Part shown: piece after piece, positions 17,106 to 27,404 of the stretch
Layout: the number at the start of each line of letters is the position of its first letter
Numbering within the stretch: position 1 is the stretch's first letter
NCBI GenBank assembly: GCA_020634515.1
Contig: JACKBL010000004.1
Location: forward strand, 565,096 to 629,095
DNA length: 64,000 nt
From: Ardenticatenales bacterium
GTDB lineage: Bacteria > Chloroflexota > Anaerolineae > Promineifilales > Promineifilaceae
Direction: 5' to 3'
The notes under the pieces: generated by a model
What the model was told of the DNA's origin: nothing
Seen by the model: the letters and a program-made list of their open reading frames with translations, nothing else
The model's database searches: none
Translations under genes and position numbers: made by a program

Positions 17106-20100
17106 TCAACTGTTCCCATTCCATTTCGTCGCCGGTTCTTGCGCCAACGGCGCACTCTCCCCCATCAGTTTGCGATAGCGTGGATGATGGCGAATCCCGT
17201 CCAGGTCGGGATCGCGGCGCGCCCATTCCAACTGCACCTGGTGTTTTTCCAGGGCCACGTGCAACAAATCCAACGCTTCATCAACATTGCCGGCAATAGC
17301 CTCCAGACAAGCGCGATTGTACTCATTCGCATCCGCGATCAGCACCCGCGCCATACGCATCTGCTCCTCATACGCCGCCGCCTCCCCCAGCCGGCGATAC
17401 AACCCCGCCAGCGACCCCCGCGACAACGCATCCTCTCCATCCAACGCAATCGCCCGTAAATAAGCATCTCGTGCTTCCACAAACATCCCACTCGTATTGT
17501 AAACATCCCCCAGGTTGGCAAACCCCTGCGCATGATCCGGCATCCGCCGCGTCACCTCCAGATAGGCAGCCACCGCCTCCGTAAACGCCCCCTGATCCCG
17601 ATACGCATGGCCCAGACCAAAACGCGCCAGCACATCATCCGGATCCAACATCAACGCCTGCTCATAGGCCGTCACAGCATCGTCCAGGCGTCCCAGGTCT
17701 GTACTCACATCCCCCAGGCCCCGATACGCCGCCGCATCTACCTCACCCAGGCGAATCGCCCGCTGATACGCATTCACCGCGTCAAAAGGACGTTGCAACA
17801 GGCTGTACACGCGCCCCAACCCGACCTGCGGCGCCGCGTACCGTGGATTCAAAACACTCGCCTGTTGGTACGCCGCCATCGCCGCGTCCAACCGCTCCAT
17901 TTGCAAGTACAAGTTTCCCAGACCATAGTGCAGCTTTGCATCCCGCGGGTTCAACTCCACCGCCTGCAAATGCGCGGCAAGCGCCTCGTCGCCGCGCTCC
18001 AGGGTCGCATAGACCCGTCCCAATCCGCCATACACCTGCGCGTTGTCCGGCGACATGCGCAGCGCCTGCAAATAAAGTTGCAGCGCCTCCCGTGGCCGCC
18101 GCGCCCCTTCCAGCAGTTCCGCCTGCCCCACCAGCGCCCCCACATGCCCTTCCGCCAGCTTCAACGCCTGCTGGAAAGCCGTCATCGCTTTGTTCGTCTC
18201 CCCCGTGCGCATGTACACCTGCCCCAGGCCGCTGTACACGGTGGGATCATCGCCGATCAGGGTCAGCGCCCGTTCGTAGGCGGCCAGGGCCTCGTCAATC
18301 CGCCCGGCATCCAGGTGCAACGCCGCCAGCCCCACATGGGATGCGCCATCCTGGGGATTCAAGGCAATGGCCTGTTGGTAAGCGGCCGCTGCCTCGCGCG
18401 AGCGGTGCTGCGCCGCCAGCACACTACCCAGACCACGATATGCGCCGGCATGACCAGGTCCCGTCTGTTTCAGCGCTTTCTGGTAGGCCGTCTGGGCGTC
18501 AAAGGGCCGCTCCGTGGACTCATAGACTTGCCCCAGGCCGATGTACGCGGCTACCAGGCGCGGGTTGATCTGAATTGCCTGGCGATACGCCGCCACCGCT
18601 TCGTTCATCATACCCAAGCTGTGATAGAGATCGCCGAGTCCACTCTGCGCCGCCGCGTGTTGGGGATCGTCGGCAAGGGCCTGCTCGTACGCACGGCGTG
18701 CCTCTTCCGCGCGCCCCAATGCCGTGTAAGACGCCCCCATCGCCGCGTGCAGTTCCGCGTCATTCGGGGTCAACGATAGCGCCTGAGCATACCATTGCAG
18801 GGCCTGAGCGTGCTGCCCCCGGCGTGCCTGCGTCTGCCCCATCCCCAGAAGCGCGGCGGCATGGCCTGGCTCCAACGCCAGCGCCTGTTGAAAAGCCGCT
18901 TCCGCCTCCGCTATCTGCTCCAACCATAGGTGGACACGCCCCAAACCACTATGAACAGTGGGGTTTCGCGGAGCCAGAGCTACCCCCTGTTGGTAGGCAG
19001 CCAGCGACTCCTCCATCCGCCCGGCCCGCAGGTACAAAGCGCCCAGCATCGTATAGGTTGGGCCATGCTGCGGCTCCAGGTCAATAGCCCGCCGGTAGGC
19101 GGTAATGGCATCACCGGTGCGCCGGAGGGCCGCGTAGACCTGGCCTGTGCCCCGGTAGGGTTCGGCGTTGTCGGGCTGGCGTTCGGCAGCCCGCCCATAA
19201 GCAACCAACGCATCGTAGCTGCGACCAAGGGAATGCTGCACATGGCCCAACTGGCAATACGCGGGCGCGAAGTCCGGGTCCAGCCGCAACCCTCGCTGGC
19301 AGGCAGCCAGGGCATCTTCATGGCGCCCCAGGGCAAGGTAGGCGCTGCTAAGTCCTATCCAGGCAGCAACGTGGTTCGGATCCACTTCCACTGCCTGCTG
19401 ATAAGCAGCCAGTGCTTCATCGTGGCGGTTTAGTTGGTGATAGGCGCAGCCCAACTCGCAGTGCAGATTCGCGTGGTCCATCCCCAGCGCCCACGCCTGT
19501 TGGTGTACCGTCACCACATCCGCGAATTGCCCCAGGACAAAATAGACCCTGGCCAGGCCGTAGTAGGCCGCCCCATACTCAGGGTCCAGCGTGATAGCTT
19601 GCTGGTAGGCCGCGGCGGCGTCCGTGTATTGGCGCAGCGCCGCGAAGGTTTCCGCCAGCCCATAGTGCGCGCGTGGTTCCGTGGGGTTTTGGTCAACGGC
19701 GGCGGCGAAGGCGGCGTGCGCCTCCTCCACCCGGTCCAGTTGAGCCAGCGATTGGGCCAGGCCGAGGTACGGGGCCTCCGGCTGTGGCAGGAGGTTGACA
19801 GCCTGCTGGTAAGCATCTACGGCGAGCACATATTCCGCCCGCGATAGGGCGGCATCGCCCAGTCCACGCTGCGCTTCTCCGTCCGTGGGGGCCATTTCCG
19901 CCACGCGCCGGTATGACTTGAAGGCGCGGGCAACGTCTCCCTGGGCGGCGGCGATGCGGCCCAGGCCCTTGAGCGCGGGCAGGTTGTCGGAATCGATCTG
20001 TAATGCCTGCCAGTAGGCGGAGAGGGCTGCTTTGGCGTCGTTCTGGATGGCATGGACGTGGCCCAGACCAACGTGGGCCGAGGCGTGGCGCGCATCGCCG

Positions 20101-23100
20101 GCGATGGCCTGGCGGAAGTGGGCGAGGGCTTCGTCAAGCCGTCCGGTGGCCAGGTAGGTGTGACCCATGCCGGCATTTGCGCCCACATGACGCGCGTTTT
20201 CCAACAAGGCCACCTGGTAACAGCGGGAAGCCTCGTCATACTGCCGCAAAGCCAGGTAGACATCCCCCTGGGCATCCGGGGGGATGGAAGTGGGGTCGCG
20301 GCGCAAGGCTTCTTGATAGGCGGCGAGGGCTTCCTGGTGGCGTTGCAGGGCGTGGTAGGTGTGCCCGATGCCGGCATAAACCACCGCCATCTCCCCATCC
20401 AACGCCAACGCCGCCTCATAGGCCGCCAACGCCTCCGCCAACCGTCCCGCCGCCGCGTGCGCTCGCCCCTGACCATAATGCGCCGCCGTAATGCCGGCAT
20501 CCCGCTGCAGCGCCGCCGTATACATTCCCAGCGCCTGCTCCGCATCCCCCTGCGCCAGGAAAATATCCCCCAACCCCACAAACACCGACGCCTCGCCAAA
20601 ACCACGCGCCAACGCCTCGCGGAACGCCCCCTCCGCCTTCTCCTGCTGCGCCAGCGCCGCATACACCTCACCCAAAGCCGCGTACAGCGCTCCCTGCCCC
20701 GGATCGCGGCGAATAGCCTGCTGATACGCCGCCGCCGCATTGCCCAAACGCCCTACCTGCCGATACTGCTCGGCCAAAACGGGATACGCGACCGGCCAGT
20801 TCGGGTCAATTTCCAGGGCACGCTCAAAAGCGACGATTGCCTCCCGCGGTTGCGCCAATCGGGCCAAAAGCGGTCCCAGCGCGGCGGGTGGATTCACCCA
20901 GGATGGGCGTAGTTCTTGCGCCTGACGGTAGCTCTCCGCCGCCGCGGGCAACTGTCCCAACGCCTGCCGCGTTTCTCCCAATCCAAAACAGGCCACCGCA
21001 TCCGTGGGATCACACTGCAAGGCGGTCTCATACGCCTGGCGCGCCGCCTCCCGATGCCCCATGCTCCGCTGCACATCTCCCATGCACGTATAGGCCGCGG
21101 CATAGGCGGCGTCCAAATGAATGGCCTCCTGGTAAGCGGTCAGCGCCTCCTTCAGGCGGCCCAGGGCGCGATACACGTCACCCAGCCCCTTGCAAGCAGC
21201 GGCGTTGGTCTCGTCGAGACGCAGCACGCGCTGGTAAGCATCTTGCGCTTCCGCATACCGTTTTTGGCGCAGATAAACCGCGCCCAGACCATTGATCGGA
21301 TCGCTCCAATCGGGCGCATGGCGGCCGGCTTGCTGGAATGCGTCTTCCGCCTCCTGCAAATGCCCGGCCTCCAGGCGCAAACGACCCAGGCCATCGTAGG
21401 CGGTCGCCAACGTCGGGTCAATGTTCAGCGCCTGTTGGTAGGCGGTGCGCGCATCGTCGGCGCGTCCCAGGCGGCGATAAACCTGGCCCAACCCCACGTA
21501 GGCGCGCGCGTGCGTCGGCTCCTCTTTCACCGCCAGTTGATACGCATTGATCGCTTCCGTGGGGCGACGAAGGGCGGCGTACACGTCTCCCAGACCGGTA
21601 TGCGCGGTGGCGTTTTGTGGCTGCAAGGCCAGCGCTTGCAGAAAGGCTTCCAATGCTTCGCCCGTACGCCCCAATATGCCGTTCATCTCGCCGATAGCGT
21701 TGATCAGGGCAACATCATCGGGAGCAAGCTGGCCTGCCGCCTGGTACGCGGCAAGGGCTTCTAGCGGACGCTGCCGCGCGCGGCAGACGTCGCCCAGCCC
21801 TTGATGGGCGGACACATGTTGGGGATCGAGCAGAAGCGCCTGGCGATAGGCGGCTTCCGCTTCCTCGTGACGCCCCAGAGTGGCGTAGAGCCGACCCAGA
21901 CCAACATGCGGGGCAGCCGCGGTGGCGTCGCGGCTGATGGCTTGCCGGTAAGCGGCGATGGCTTTGTCGCTTTGCCCCAGTTGGACCAGCACGCCCCCGA
22001 CCCCCACGTAGGCGGGTGCGAAGCGGGGATTGAGGCGGATGGCGGTTTCGTAGGCAGTGCGCGCTGCCGGCATTTGTCCATCCAACTGATACGCCTGCCC
22101 CAAACCATAATGCGCCTCGGCGCTGTCCGGAACCAGCTCAACCGCCCGGCGAAAAGCAACGATTGCGCGCGTGAACTGCCTCATAAGAACGTAGGCGCGC
22201 CCCACGCCCTTATGCCCCCGCGCATCATCTCCATCCACGGCCAGCACCTGTCGATAGGCACGCAGTGCCTTGTCCGCGTTCTTTTCCGCCAGATAAATCC
22301 GCCCCAGGCCGCGATTGGCGGCCAGATTGCGCGGGTCCTCCCGCAGGGCGTGCTGGTAGGCATCGCGTGCCTCCCCGCGACGCCCTAAAGCCAGGCAGGT
22401 GTCCCCCAGATTCGTGTACAGACGCGGCGTAGCCTCGCCTGCCGCTGCCGCTGCTGCGTAGGCCGTGGCCGCTTCCGCGTTGCGCCCCAATGCCAGGTAC
22501 ACATCTCCCAGATTCTCGCGCGAGTAGGCAAAGTCTGGCGCCAATTCCACTGCTTTTTCGTGAGCCGTCAGCGATTCCGCGTAGCGCCCCAGGGCGCGGT
22601 ACGCCAGCGAAAGGCCATGATACGCCGCCGCCGCGCGCGGGTCCAGGTCCACGGCCTGTTCGTACTGAGCGACCGCTTGCGCCCATTGGCCGGTGGCGGC
22701 GTGAATATCGGCCAGGCCAATACGCGGCTGGGCGAGGTGGGCGTCCAGATGAATGGCCCGACGAAAAGCAGCGGTGGCCTGCGCGACTTTGTTTTGCGTC
22801 CGCAAGGTCTGGCCCAGGCCAACGTAGGCGAGGGCAAAGGCGGGGTCCAACTGGATCGCCTTGCGGTAGGCGACGAGGGCGGCATTGGCTTCGCCCTGTC
22901 CGTGGTAGGCGTTTCCCAGGCCGCACCAGGCCACGGCATTGGCGGGATTACGATGCAGCGCCTGGCGAAATGCCGGCATCGCCCCCGCAAAATCCCCCTG
23001 CTCCAAATACAACTGCCCCAGACCCACATGCGCCATCGTCAGATCCGGGACCAACGTCAGCGCCTGCTCATAAGCCGCGCGCGCCTCATCCACCTGCCCC

Positions 23101-25385
23101 TGTTGGCGATACACCTCGCCCAACCCATTCCAGGCCACGGCGTTGTCCTCCGCCAGCGCCAGCGTGTGCCGGAAAGCCGTCTCCGCTTCCGCGTAGGCGC
23201 GGCGCGCCAGGTGCAAACCGCCCAACGCATTGTAGGCGGCGGGCTGGTCCGGGGCGAGCGCCACCGCCTGGTTGAGGCTGACAATCGCCTCTTCCTGGTG
23301 CATGGCCCGCGCCTGGGCCACGCCCAGCAAATACCAGGCGCGAGGGCGTTGTGGGAACCAGGTCGTCACTCGCTGCAAGGCGGCAACGATGGCCGCCGGT
23401 GGTACAGTAGCGGACGCCGCCGCGGAGCCAAGAAGCAGATGACGGGCGACGGCTTCATAGCCATCCGCCAGCCGCGCCCGCAATGACTGCTCAGGAACCG
23501 GCAGGCGGGCGGCAGCCTGGTCGTACGCCGCCAGCGCCGCCGCATACTGGGCCTGTCGATACGCCTGGTCCCCCTGCGAAAGTTCCAGAATGGCCAGGCG
23601 ATTCGCCGCCCCATCTCCTTCCAACCAACCACGGCTTTGTAGATGGGTGAGCAACTGCAACCAGGCGGCCTCGTCGTTGCCGGCATTTTCCAGGACGGCC
23701 ACCAGGCGGCGTTCGCTCTCTTTGAGGCTGCCGCGCCACGCCTGGGCGACGTGCAGCAGACTGTTGCTCAGGTCCGGGTTGTAGGCCAGGCCTTCGACGT
23801 AGCGGGGAATGAGCCAGCGCCAGGCAGCGGCGGAGCTATTCCAAAACAGGTGGTCGGTGAGGGCCAGCGTGGCTTGCAGCCAGGTATCATCCTGGCAGCG
23901 TTCTTCCAATCGCGGCAGGTCCGTCTCCAACTGTGCCAGGTGCGCCTGCAAGGCGGCAATGGCGCGGTCATTGAGGCCGCGAACCATCGGGCTGGTGCGG
24001 CGCACGTCCACTTTCAAGAATTCGCGGAAGAAGATGGCGGGGTCATCGTGCAAACGGGCGCGGTCGGCGTGGACGGAGGGATAATCCCGCTCCAGGCGAC
24101 GGAGGAGGGCCTCCAGATCGAGGGGATTGTCTTCATCCGTTTGCAGCATGGCGCGCAGCAGTTCGACGCTGCCACGGGCCAGGACCAGGGCATAGAGAGC
24201 CTGGCGGTCGCTTTCGGCAACAACGTGCTGCAAATAGCGGTCCGTCAGTTTGCGCACAATCTGGGTTCCGGGCGTGTTATCGGTGATGTCGCCCACGATT
24301 TCATGCAGAGATGCGCCCGTTTTCCAGATGTCGGCGGCTTCGCGGATGGCCAGGGGAATGCCGCGCGTGACCCAACTAATGGCTTCTGCTTCTTTGCGGC
24401 TGATCGGTTTTTCGGGAACGCTGGCGCGGAAGTAGGCGCGGATGTCGTCGATGGCCAGGGGGCGCATATGGAAGGCGAGGAGGTGACGCGGCCAGTCGTC
24501 GGCGTATCCGTTGAAGTATTCGCTGCCAAACTGTCGGCTTTGCAGCAGGTCGCTGCGAGTGCAGATGAGCCACAGGACCTGGGGACCGGCGGCACGGATG
24601 ACGGCGCGCAGCCAGATGTCGGCACGGTCGATAATTTCGTAGTTGTCGAGGATGATGAGGAGTTTTTGTCGTTTGCCGACATTGTAGAGGCCGCGGGCGA
24701 GGGCGAGGGCGAGTTGTTCGTTGGGGTTGAGGAAGTAGTCGTAGTGGTCGCCTTTGAGCTGCGCCCGCAGTTGGTTTTCGATGAGGGTGCGTAGTTTGAC
24801 AGCCTGTTCGACGCCGAGACGAATGCCGGCATCCAGAAAAGACTCCACCACCTGTTCCCCCGTATCCCCAATAATGGGCAGGCGCGCGCGTACAATCTTC
24901 GCCAGAGCATCCACACTGAGCGAGCGCAGCGCGTCCAGTTCCCCCCAGTTATCGCCGCGCGTCATCACTTCCGCTACCTGCTGCGCCGCGTCCTGGCGCT
25001 GCTTGATCGCCTTGCGGTAGGCGGAGAACTGGCGGCCCCATTTCTGTCGCGCGCCGGCCGCGTGGATCACCTTAAAAACCGTCTCCACGTTGATCTGGTC
25101 TCGCCCCACCTGCAAGCCAGGGTATTTTTTGCGCTCGTCTTCCCAATCAATCCACAGTGCTTGAAACTCGCCGACGAACGGCGCTTCATCCTGGGCAATG
25201 TCCTGGAATCGCCGGGCGAGCAACGTTTTGCCCATGCCCCCCTCCCCATAGATGAGGCAAACGTAGGGCAACGATTCTTTGGCAGGTAGATGAACCCAAT
25301 CAGTAAGAGCGCCGCAAAATTGCTTTTGTTCCTCCACCCGCCCCACAAAAAGCTTATCACCAACCTTGATGTACTCTCTGGACAT
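17106..25385 (-). CDS. Giant STAND-type NTPase with about 60 consecutive TPR repeats
   Basis: 2759 residues. The start is ATG 25385, with TAGGAGGAG upstream. The N-terminal NTPase follows VGRVEEQKQF directly, with Walker A GEGGMGKT at 47-54 and a Walker B-like KLLIILDNYEI near 245. A helical region runs to about 610. About 60 TPR units then follow to about 2700, nearly all exactly 34 residues with the consensus A.AY.GLG.VY..LGR..EA..AYQQAL.LDP. The last unit grades into LDGIRHHPRYRKLM, a frequent TPR C-terminus. STAND proteins are ATP-driven switches whose repeats sense a partner. No N-terminal effector domain or membrane helix is present, so signalling, scaffold or defence roles remain open. 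No neighbour is clearly co-transcribed. Confidence 0.9.
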   Translation of the reverse strand: MSREYIKVGDKLFVGRVEEQKQFCGALTDWVHLPAKESLPYVCLIYGEGGMGKTLLARRFQDIAQDEAPFVGEFQALWIDWEDERKKYPGLQVGRDQINVETVFKVIHAAGARQKWGRQFSAYRKAIKQRQDAAQQVAEVMTRGDNWGELDALRSLSVDALAKIVRARLPIIGDTGEQVVESFLDAGIRLGVEQAVKLRTLIENQLRAQLKGDHYDYFLNPNEQLALALARGLYNVGKRQKLLIILDNYEIIDRADIWLRAVIRAAGPQVLWLICTRSDLLQSRQFGSEYFNGYADDWPRHLLAFHMRPLAIDDIRAYFRASVPEKPISRKEAEAISWVTRGIPLAIREAADIWKTGASLHEIVGDITDNTPGTQIVRKLTDRYLQHVVAESDRQALYALVLARGSVELLRAMLQTDEDNPLDLEALLRRLERDYPSVHADRARLHDDPAIFFREFLKVDVRRTSPMVRGLNDRAIAALQAHLAQLETDLPRLEERCQDDTWLQATLALTDHLFWNSSAAAWRWLIPRYVEGLAYNPDLSNSLLHVAQAWRGSLKESERRLVAVLENAGNDEAAWLQLLTHLQSRGWLEGDGAANRLAILELSQGDQAYRQAQYAAALAAYDQAAARLPVPEQSLRARLADGYEAVARHLLLGSAAASATVPPAAIVAALQRVTTWFPQRPRAWYLLGVAQARAMHQEEAIVSLNQAVALAPDQPAAYNALGGLHLARRAYAEAETAFRHTLALAEDNAVAWNGLGEVYRQQGQVDEARAAYEQALTLVPDLTMAHVGLGQLYLEQGDFAGAMPAFRQALHRNPANAVAWCGLGNAYHGQGEANAALVAYRKAIQLDPAFALAYVGLGQTLRTQNKVAQATAAFRRAIHLDAHLAQPRIGLADIHAATGQWAQAVAQYEQAVDLDPRAAAAYHGLSLAYRALGRYAESLTAHEKAVELAPDFAYSRENLGDVYLALGRNAEAATAYAAAAAAGEATPRLYTNLGDTCLALGRRGEARDAYQHALREDPRNLAANRGLGRIYLAEKNADKALRAYRQVLAVDGDDARGHKGVGRAYVLMRQFTRAIVAFRRAVELVPDSAEAHYGLGQAYQLDGQMPAARTAYETAIRLNPRFAPAYVGVGGVLVQLGQSDKAIAAYRQAISRDATAAAPHVGLGRLYATLGRHEEAEAAYRQALLLDPQHVSAHQGLGDVCRARQRPLEALAAYQAAGQLAPDDVALINAIGEMNGILGRTGEALEAFLQALALQPQNATAHTGLGDVYAALRRPTEAINAYQLAVKEEPTHARAYVGLGQVYRRLGRADDARTAYQQALNIDPTLATAYDGLGRLRLEAGHLQEAEDAFQQAGRHAPDWSDPINGLGAVYLRQKRYAEAQDAYQRVLRLDETNAAACKGLGDVYRALGRLKEALTAYQEAIHLDAAYAAAYTCMGDVQRSMGHREAARQAYETALQCDPTDAVACFGLGETRQALGQLPAAAESYRQAQELRPSWVNPPAALGPLLARLAQPREAIVAFERALEIDPNWPVAYPVLAEQYRQVGRLGNAAAAYQQAIRRDPGQGALYAALGEVYAALAQQEKAEGAFREALARGFGEASVFVGLGDIFLAQGDAEQALGMYTAALQRDAGITAAHYGQGRAHAAAGRLAEALAAYEAALALDGEMAVVYAGIGHTYHALQRHQEALAAYQEALRRDPTSIPPDAQGDVYLALRQYDEASRCYQVALLENARHVGANAGMGHTYLATGRLDEALAHFRQAIAGDARHASAHVGLGHVHAIQNDAKAALSAYWQALQIDSDNLPALKGLGRIAAAQGDVARAFKSYRRVAEMAPTDGEAQRGLGDAALSRAEYVLAVDAYQQAVNLLPQPEAPYLGLAQSLAQLDRVEEAHAAFAAAVDQNPTEPRAHYGLAETFAALRQYTDAAAAYQQAITLDPEYGAAYYGLARVYFVLGQFADVVTVHQQAWALGMDHANLHCELGCAYHQLNRHDEALAAYQQAVEVDPNHVAAWIGLSSAYLALGRHEDALAACQRGLRLDPDFAPAYCQLGHVQHSLGRSYDALVAYGRAAERQPDNAEPYRGTGQVYAALRRTGDAITAYRRAIDLEPQHGPTYTMLGALYLRAGRMEESLAAYQQGVALAPRNPTVHSGLGRVHLWLEQIAEAEAAFQQALALEPGHAAALLGMGQTQARRGQHAQALQWYAQALSLTPNDAELHAAMGASYTALGRAEEARRAYEQALADDPQHAAAQSGLGDLYHSLGMMNEAVAAYRQAIQINPRLVAAYIGLGQVYESTERPFDAQTAYQKALKQTGPGHAGAYRGLGSVLAAQHRSREAAAAYQQAIALNPQDGASHVGLAALHLDAGRIDEALAAYERALTLIGDDPTVYSGLGQVYMRTGETNKAMTAFQQALKLAEGHVGALVGQAELLEGARRPREALQLYLQALRMSPDNAQVYGGLGRVYATLERGDEALAAHLQAVELNPRDAKLHYGLGNLYLQMERLDAAMAAYQQASVLNPRYAAPQVGLGRVYSLLQRPFDAVNAYQRAIRLGEVDAAAYRGLGDVSTDLGRLDDAVTAYEQALMLDPDDVLARFGLGHAYRDQGAFTEAVAAYLEVTRRMPDHAQGFANLGDVYNTSGMFVEARDAYLRAIALDGEDALSRGSLAGLYRRLGEAAAYEEQMRMARVLIADANEYNRACLEAIAGNVDEALDLLHVALEKHQVQLEWARRDPDLDGIRHHPRYRKLMGESAPLAQEPATKWNGNS

Positions 25386-26396
25386 GGGTTACTCCTCCTA
25401 ACAGCAGTCCTACACGAAAAAGGTTACAGAAAAGCCGGTGGGAATACGGATGTGTCTGAACATTGGGGGCACAGGCGACGATGCCGGCAAAAGAAGGCAC
25501 AAACCAGGCGGTCAACATCGGATCAGTTGTCCATTGCGAAACAATACAAGGAGATAGCAAAAAACGGCTGCGCTCCTCGGCAGCCTGCGTGCTGAATGAA
25601 CAATTCACTCATTTGCAACGATTATCCCCAATGCCTGGCTCGATCAGCGGTCGATGAAAGACCGAGCGCGTGACGGGTGCCCACTCGCTGTATTCTCTTT
25701 GCTTACTCCAGGTGCCTTTAGATATTAATCGAACCAATCATAGCGTACCCAAGTATTCTTATGATCATCATTAAGAATTAGACCCGCACAGGGGGCTTGT
25801 ATCAAAGCCCACCCGCTGCAACTATGCGCACATCATGTGTCCATGTTGCGATTGATTTGGTGAAAACGGAAAGGAGAAGTGTGCCGCACCCTACTGCCAG
25901 GCAACCGTGAAGCGATTTTATAGGCAAATGGCTTGACTGAATGGTTTATTTCCTGTATTTTCAGGCGACATTATCAGCCACATCTTGCCCATGAGAATTG
26001 CATAGCATTCTACCACATCATATCCATAGGGCAATCACATGAACAAGTTTTGTCTATATTCTTTTGTGAAATCTGATCGCGAAATACGAGTTTCAACGTT
26101 GCGCACTTATATCGACAACAGAGAAACGAAGGCCTTCGCGACAATACACTCCACCAGATCGCCCATGTATTTGCATGACGGACGCGATCTAACCCCTAAC
26201 TGGTATGCAATTGCCACAATTCACCCTCAGGAGTACACGGGTCAAAAGACCTCCCAGAAGGTAACCGCCAAGCCAGATTGGACCAATCTCCAGATCGTGC
26301 GATTGCTCTAGGCTAATTATACCCGTTTTGGGTATTTTTTTGTGTTTCTTTTGCATTTCGGTTAAATATCAATATCCCATAACGACAGGATTCGCC
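25386..26396. other. About 1-kb A+T-richer intergenic region
   Basis: Separates the divergent giant TPR gene and FtsZ-like gene. It is less G+C-rich than its surroundings, most clearly at 25680-26110. A 90-codon frame at 26039-26311 ends right before a terminator-like hairpin, but it has no good ribosome-binding site and no family resemblance. Part of its 3' end is the dispersed GATTGGACCAATC-type sequence. It probably holds the promoters of both flanking genes. Confidence 0.45.
26320..26341 (+). terminator. Rho-independent terminator-like hairpin
   Basis: TACCC, loop GTTTT, GGGTA, then seven T. The 5-bp stem is short but the T-run is clear. It would end any transcript coming from the A+T-rich gap before the FtsZ-like gene. 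Confidence 0.6.
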
Positions 26397-27395
26397 ATGC
26401 AAAGGAGAGAAAAACTACGACGCACCGCCGCTTTGCGGGTCGTCGGTGTCGGCGGTGGTGGCATCACCGCCATCGAACAACTAATGAAGCACGGCATCAA
26501 AGGTATCGACTTCATCGTCGTGGACACCGATGCGGAATCCCTGCACAAATCGCAGGCCCCTATCCGCATCCTCATTGACCCCAAACTGGCCGCCGCAGAG
26601 GGCGGCGACCTGCTGCGCGTTGGCGCGCCGCCACAGCCCTACCCCATCCAGACCGCCATCCGCAACCTGCGCAGCGCCCTGTTCGGCTCCGATATGGTTT
26701 TCATCATCGGCGGCCTGGGTGGACAGACCGCCGCCGGAGCCGCCAACATCGTGGCCCACATCGCCAAAGAACATCAAGCCGTCATCCTCGGTATCCTCAC
26801 GCTTCCTTTTCGTTTTGAAGGGCACGCGCGGGCGCAGGCGGCGGAAAGAGGCGTCAATCAACTGACACCTCTCGTCGATTCCCTCATGCTCATCGCCAAC
26901 GACCGACTGATGAAGATTTTGCCGGAAGGGATTGCCTTTCATGAAACGTACCGGCTGGCGCACCACATCTGGCGGCAAAGCATCGAGAGCATTAGCGAGT
27001 TGGTCAACAAGCCCGGCCTGATTAACGTCGATTTCGCCGACGTGCGCACGATCATGCTCAAAGGCGGGGCGGCCATCATTGCCACGGGGCGCGGGCAAGG
27101 CGCGGAGCGGGCGGTGCTGGCGGCCCACCAGGCCGTCAACGGCGATCTGTTGGGCGCAAGCATTCGCGGTGCGCAAGGCATTCTCTTTAACGTGACAGGC
27201 GGACCAGACGTGAGCCTGTTGGAAATCAACCAGGCGGCCGCCGTCATCAACGCGCGGGCGCACCCCGATGCTTACCTGATTTTTGGCGCGGCGGTGGACA
27301 ATTCGCTTACGGATACGGTGGAGATCACGCTGATCGCCACCGGTCTGCGCCCCACGTTCCCCAGCCGGGGGCGTTTCCTTTTATTTAAGAGCTGA
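26397..27395 (+). CDS. FtsZ-like tubulin-family protein with altered nucleotide signature
   Basis: 332 residues from ATG 26397. The FtsZ-type N-terminus is plain: LRVVGVGGGGITAIEQLM, then FIVVDTDAESLHKSQAPIRI. The T7 catalytic loop region is also intact: GLINVDFADVRTIM. The tubulin signature, normally GGGTGTG, reads GGQTAAG within GGLGGQTAAGAANIVAHIAKE, so two glycines and a threonine of the GTP phosphate loop are changed. The protein ends soon after the core, with no long linker or conserved FtsZ C-terminal peptide. It is therefore more likely a paralogue than the cell-division FtsZ. It may bind nucleotide weakly or regulate polymers. An M23 peptidase gene follows 9 bases later, suggesting an operon and a link to the cell envelope. 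Confidence 0.85.
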   Translation: MQRREKLRRTAALRVVGVGGGGITAIEQLMKHGIKGIDFIVVDTDAESLHKSQAPIRILIDPKLAAAEGGDLLRVGAPPQPYPIQTAIRNLRSALFGSDMVFIIGGLGGQTAAGAANIVAHIAKEHQAVILGILTLPFRFEGHARAQAAERGVNQLTPLVDSLMLIANDRLMKILPEGIAFHETYRLAHHIWRQSIESISELVNKPGLINVDFADVRTIMLKGGAAIIATGRGQGAERAVLAAHQAVNGDLLGASIRGAQGILFNVTGGPDVSLLEINQAAAVINARAHPDAYLIFGAAVDNSLTDTVEITLIATGLRPTFPSRGRFLLFKS

Positions 27396-27404
27396 TCTGC
27401 TGCT

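Noticed and set aside
17106..25385. Giant TPR gene considered as a phage-defence (Avs-type) gene
   Set aside because: No effector domain and no other defence gene nearby; the assignment would be a guess.
26039..26311. 90-codon frame in the A+T-rich gap, ending at a terminator-like hairpin
   Set aside because: The terminator is suggestive, but the start lacks a ribosome-binding site and the 3' end is made of a dispersed palindrome.
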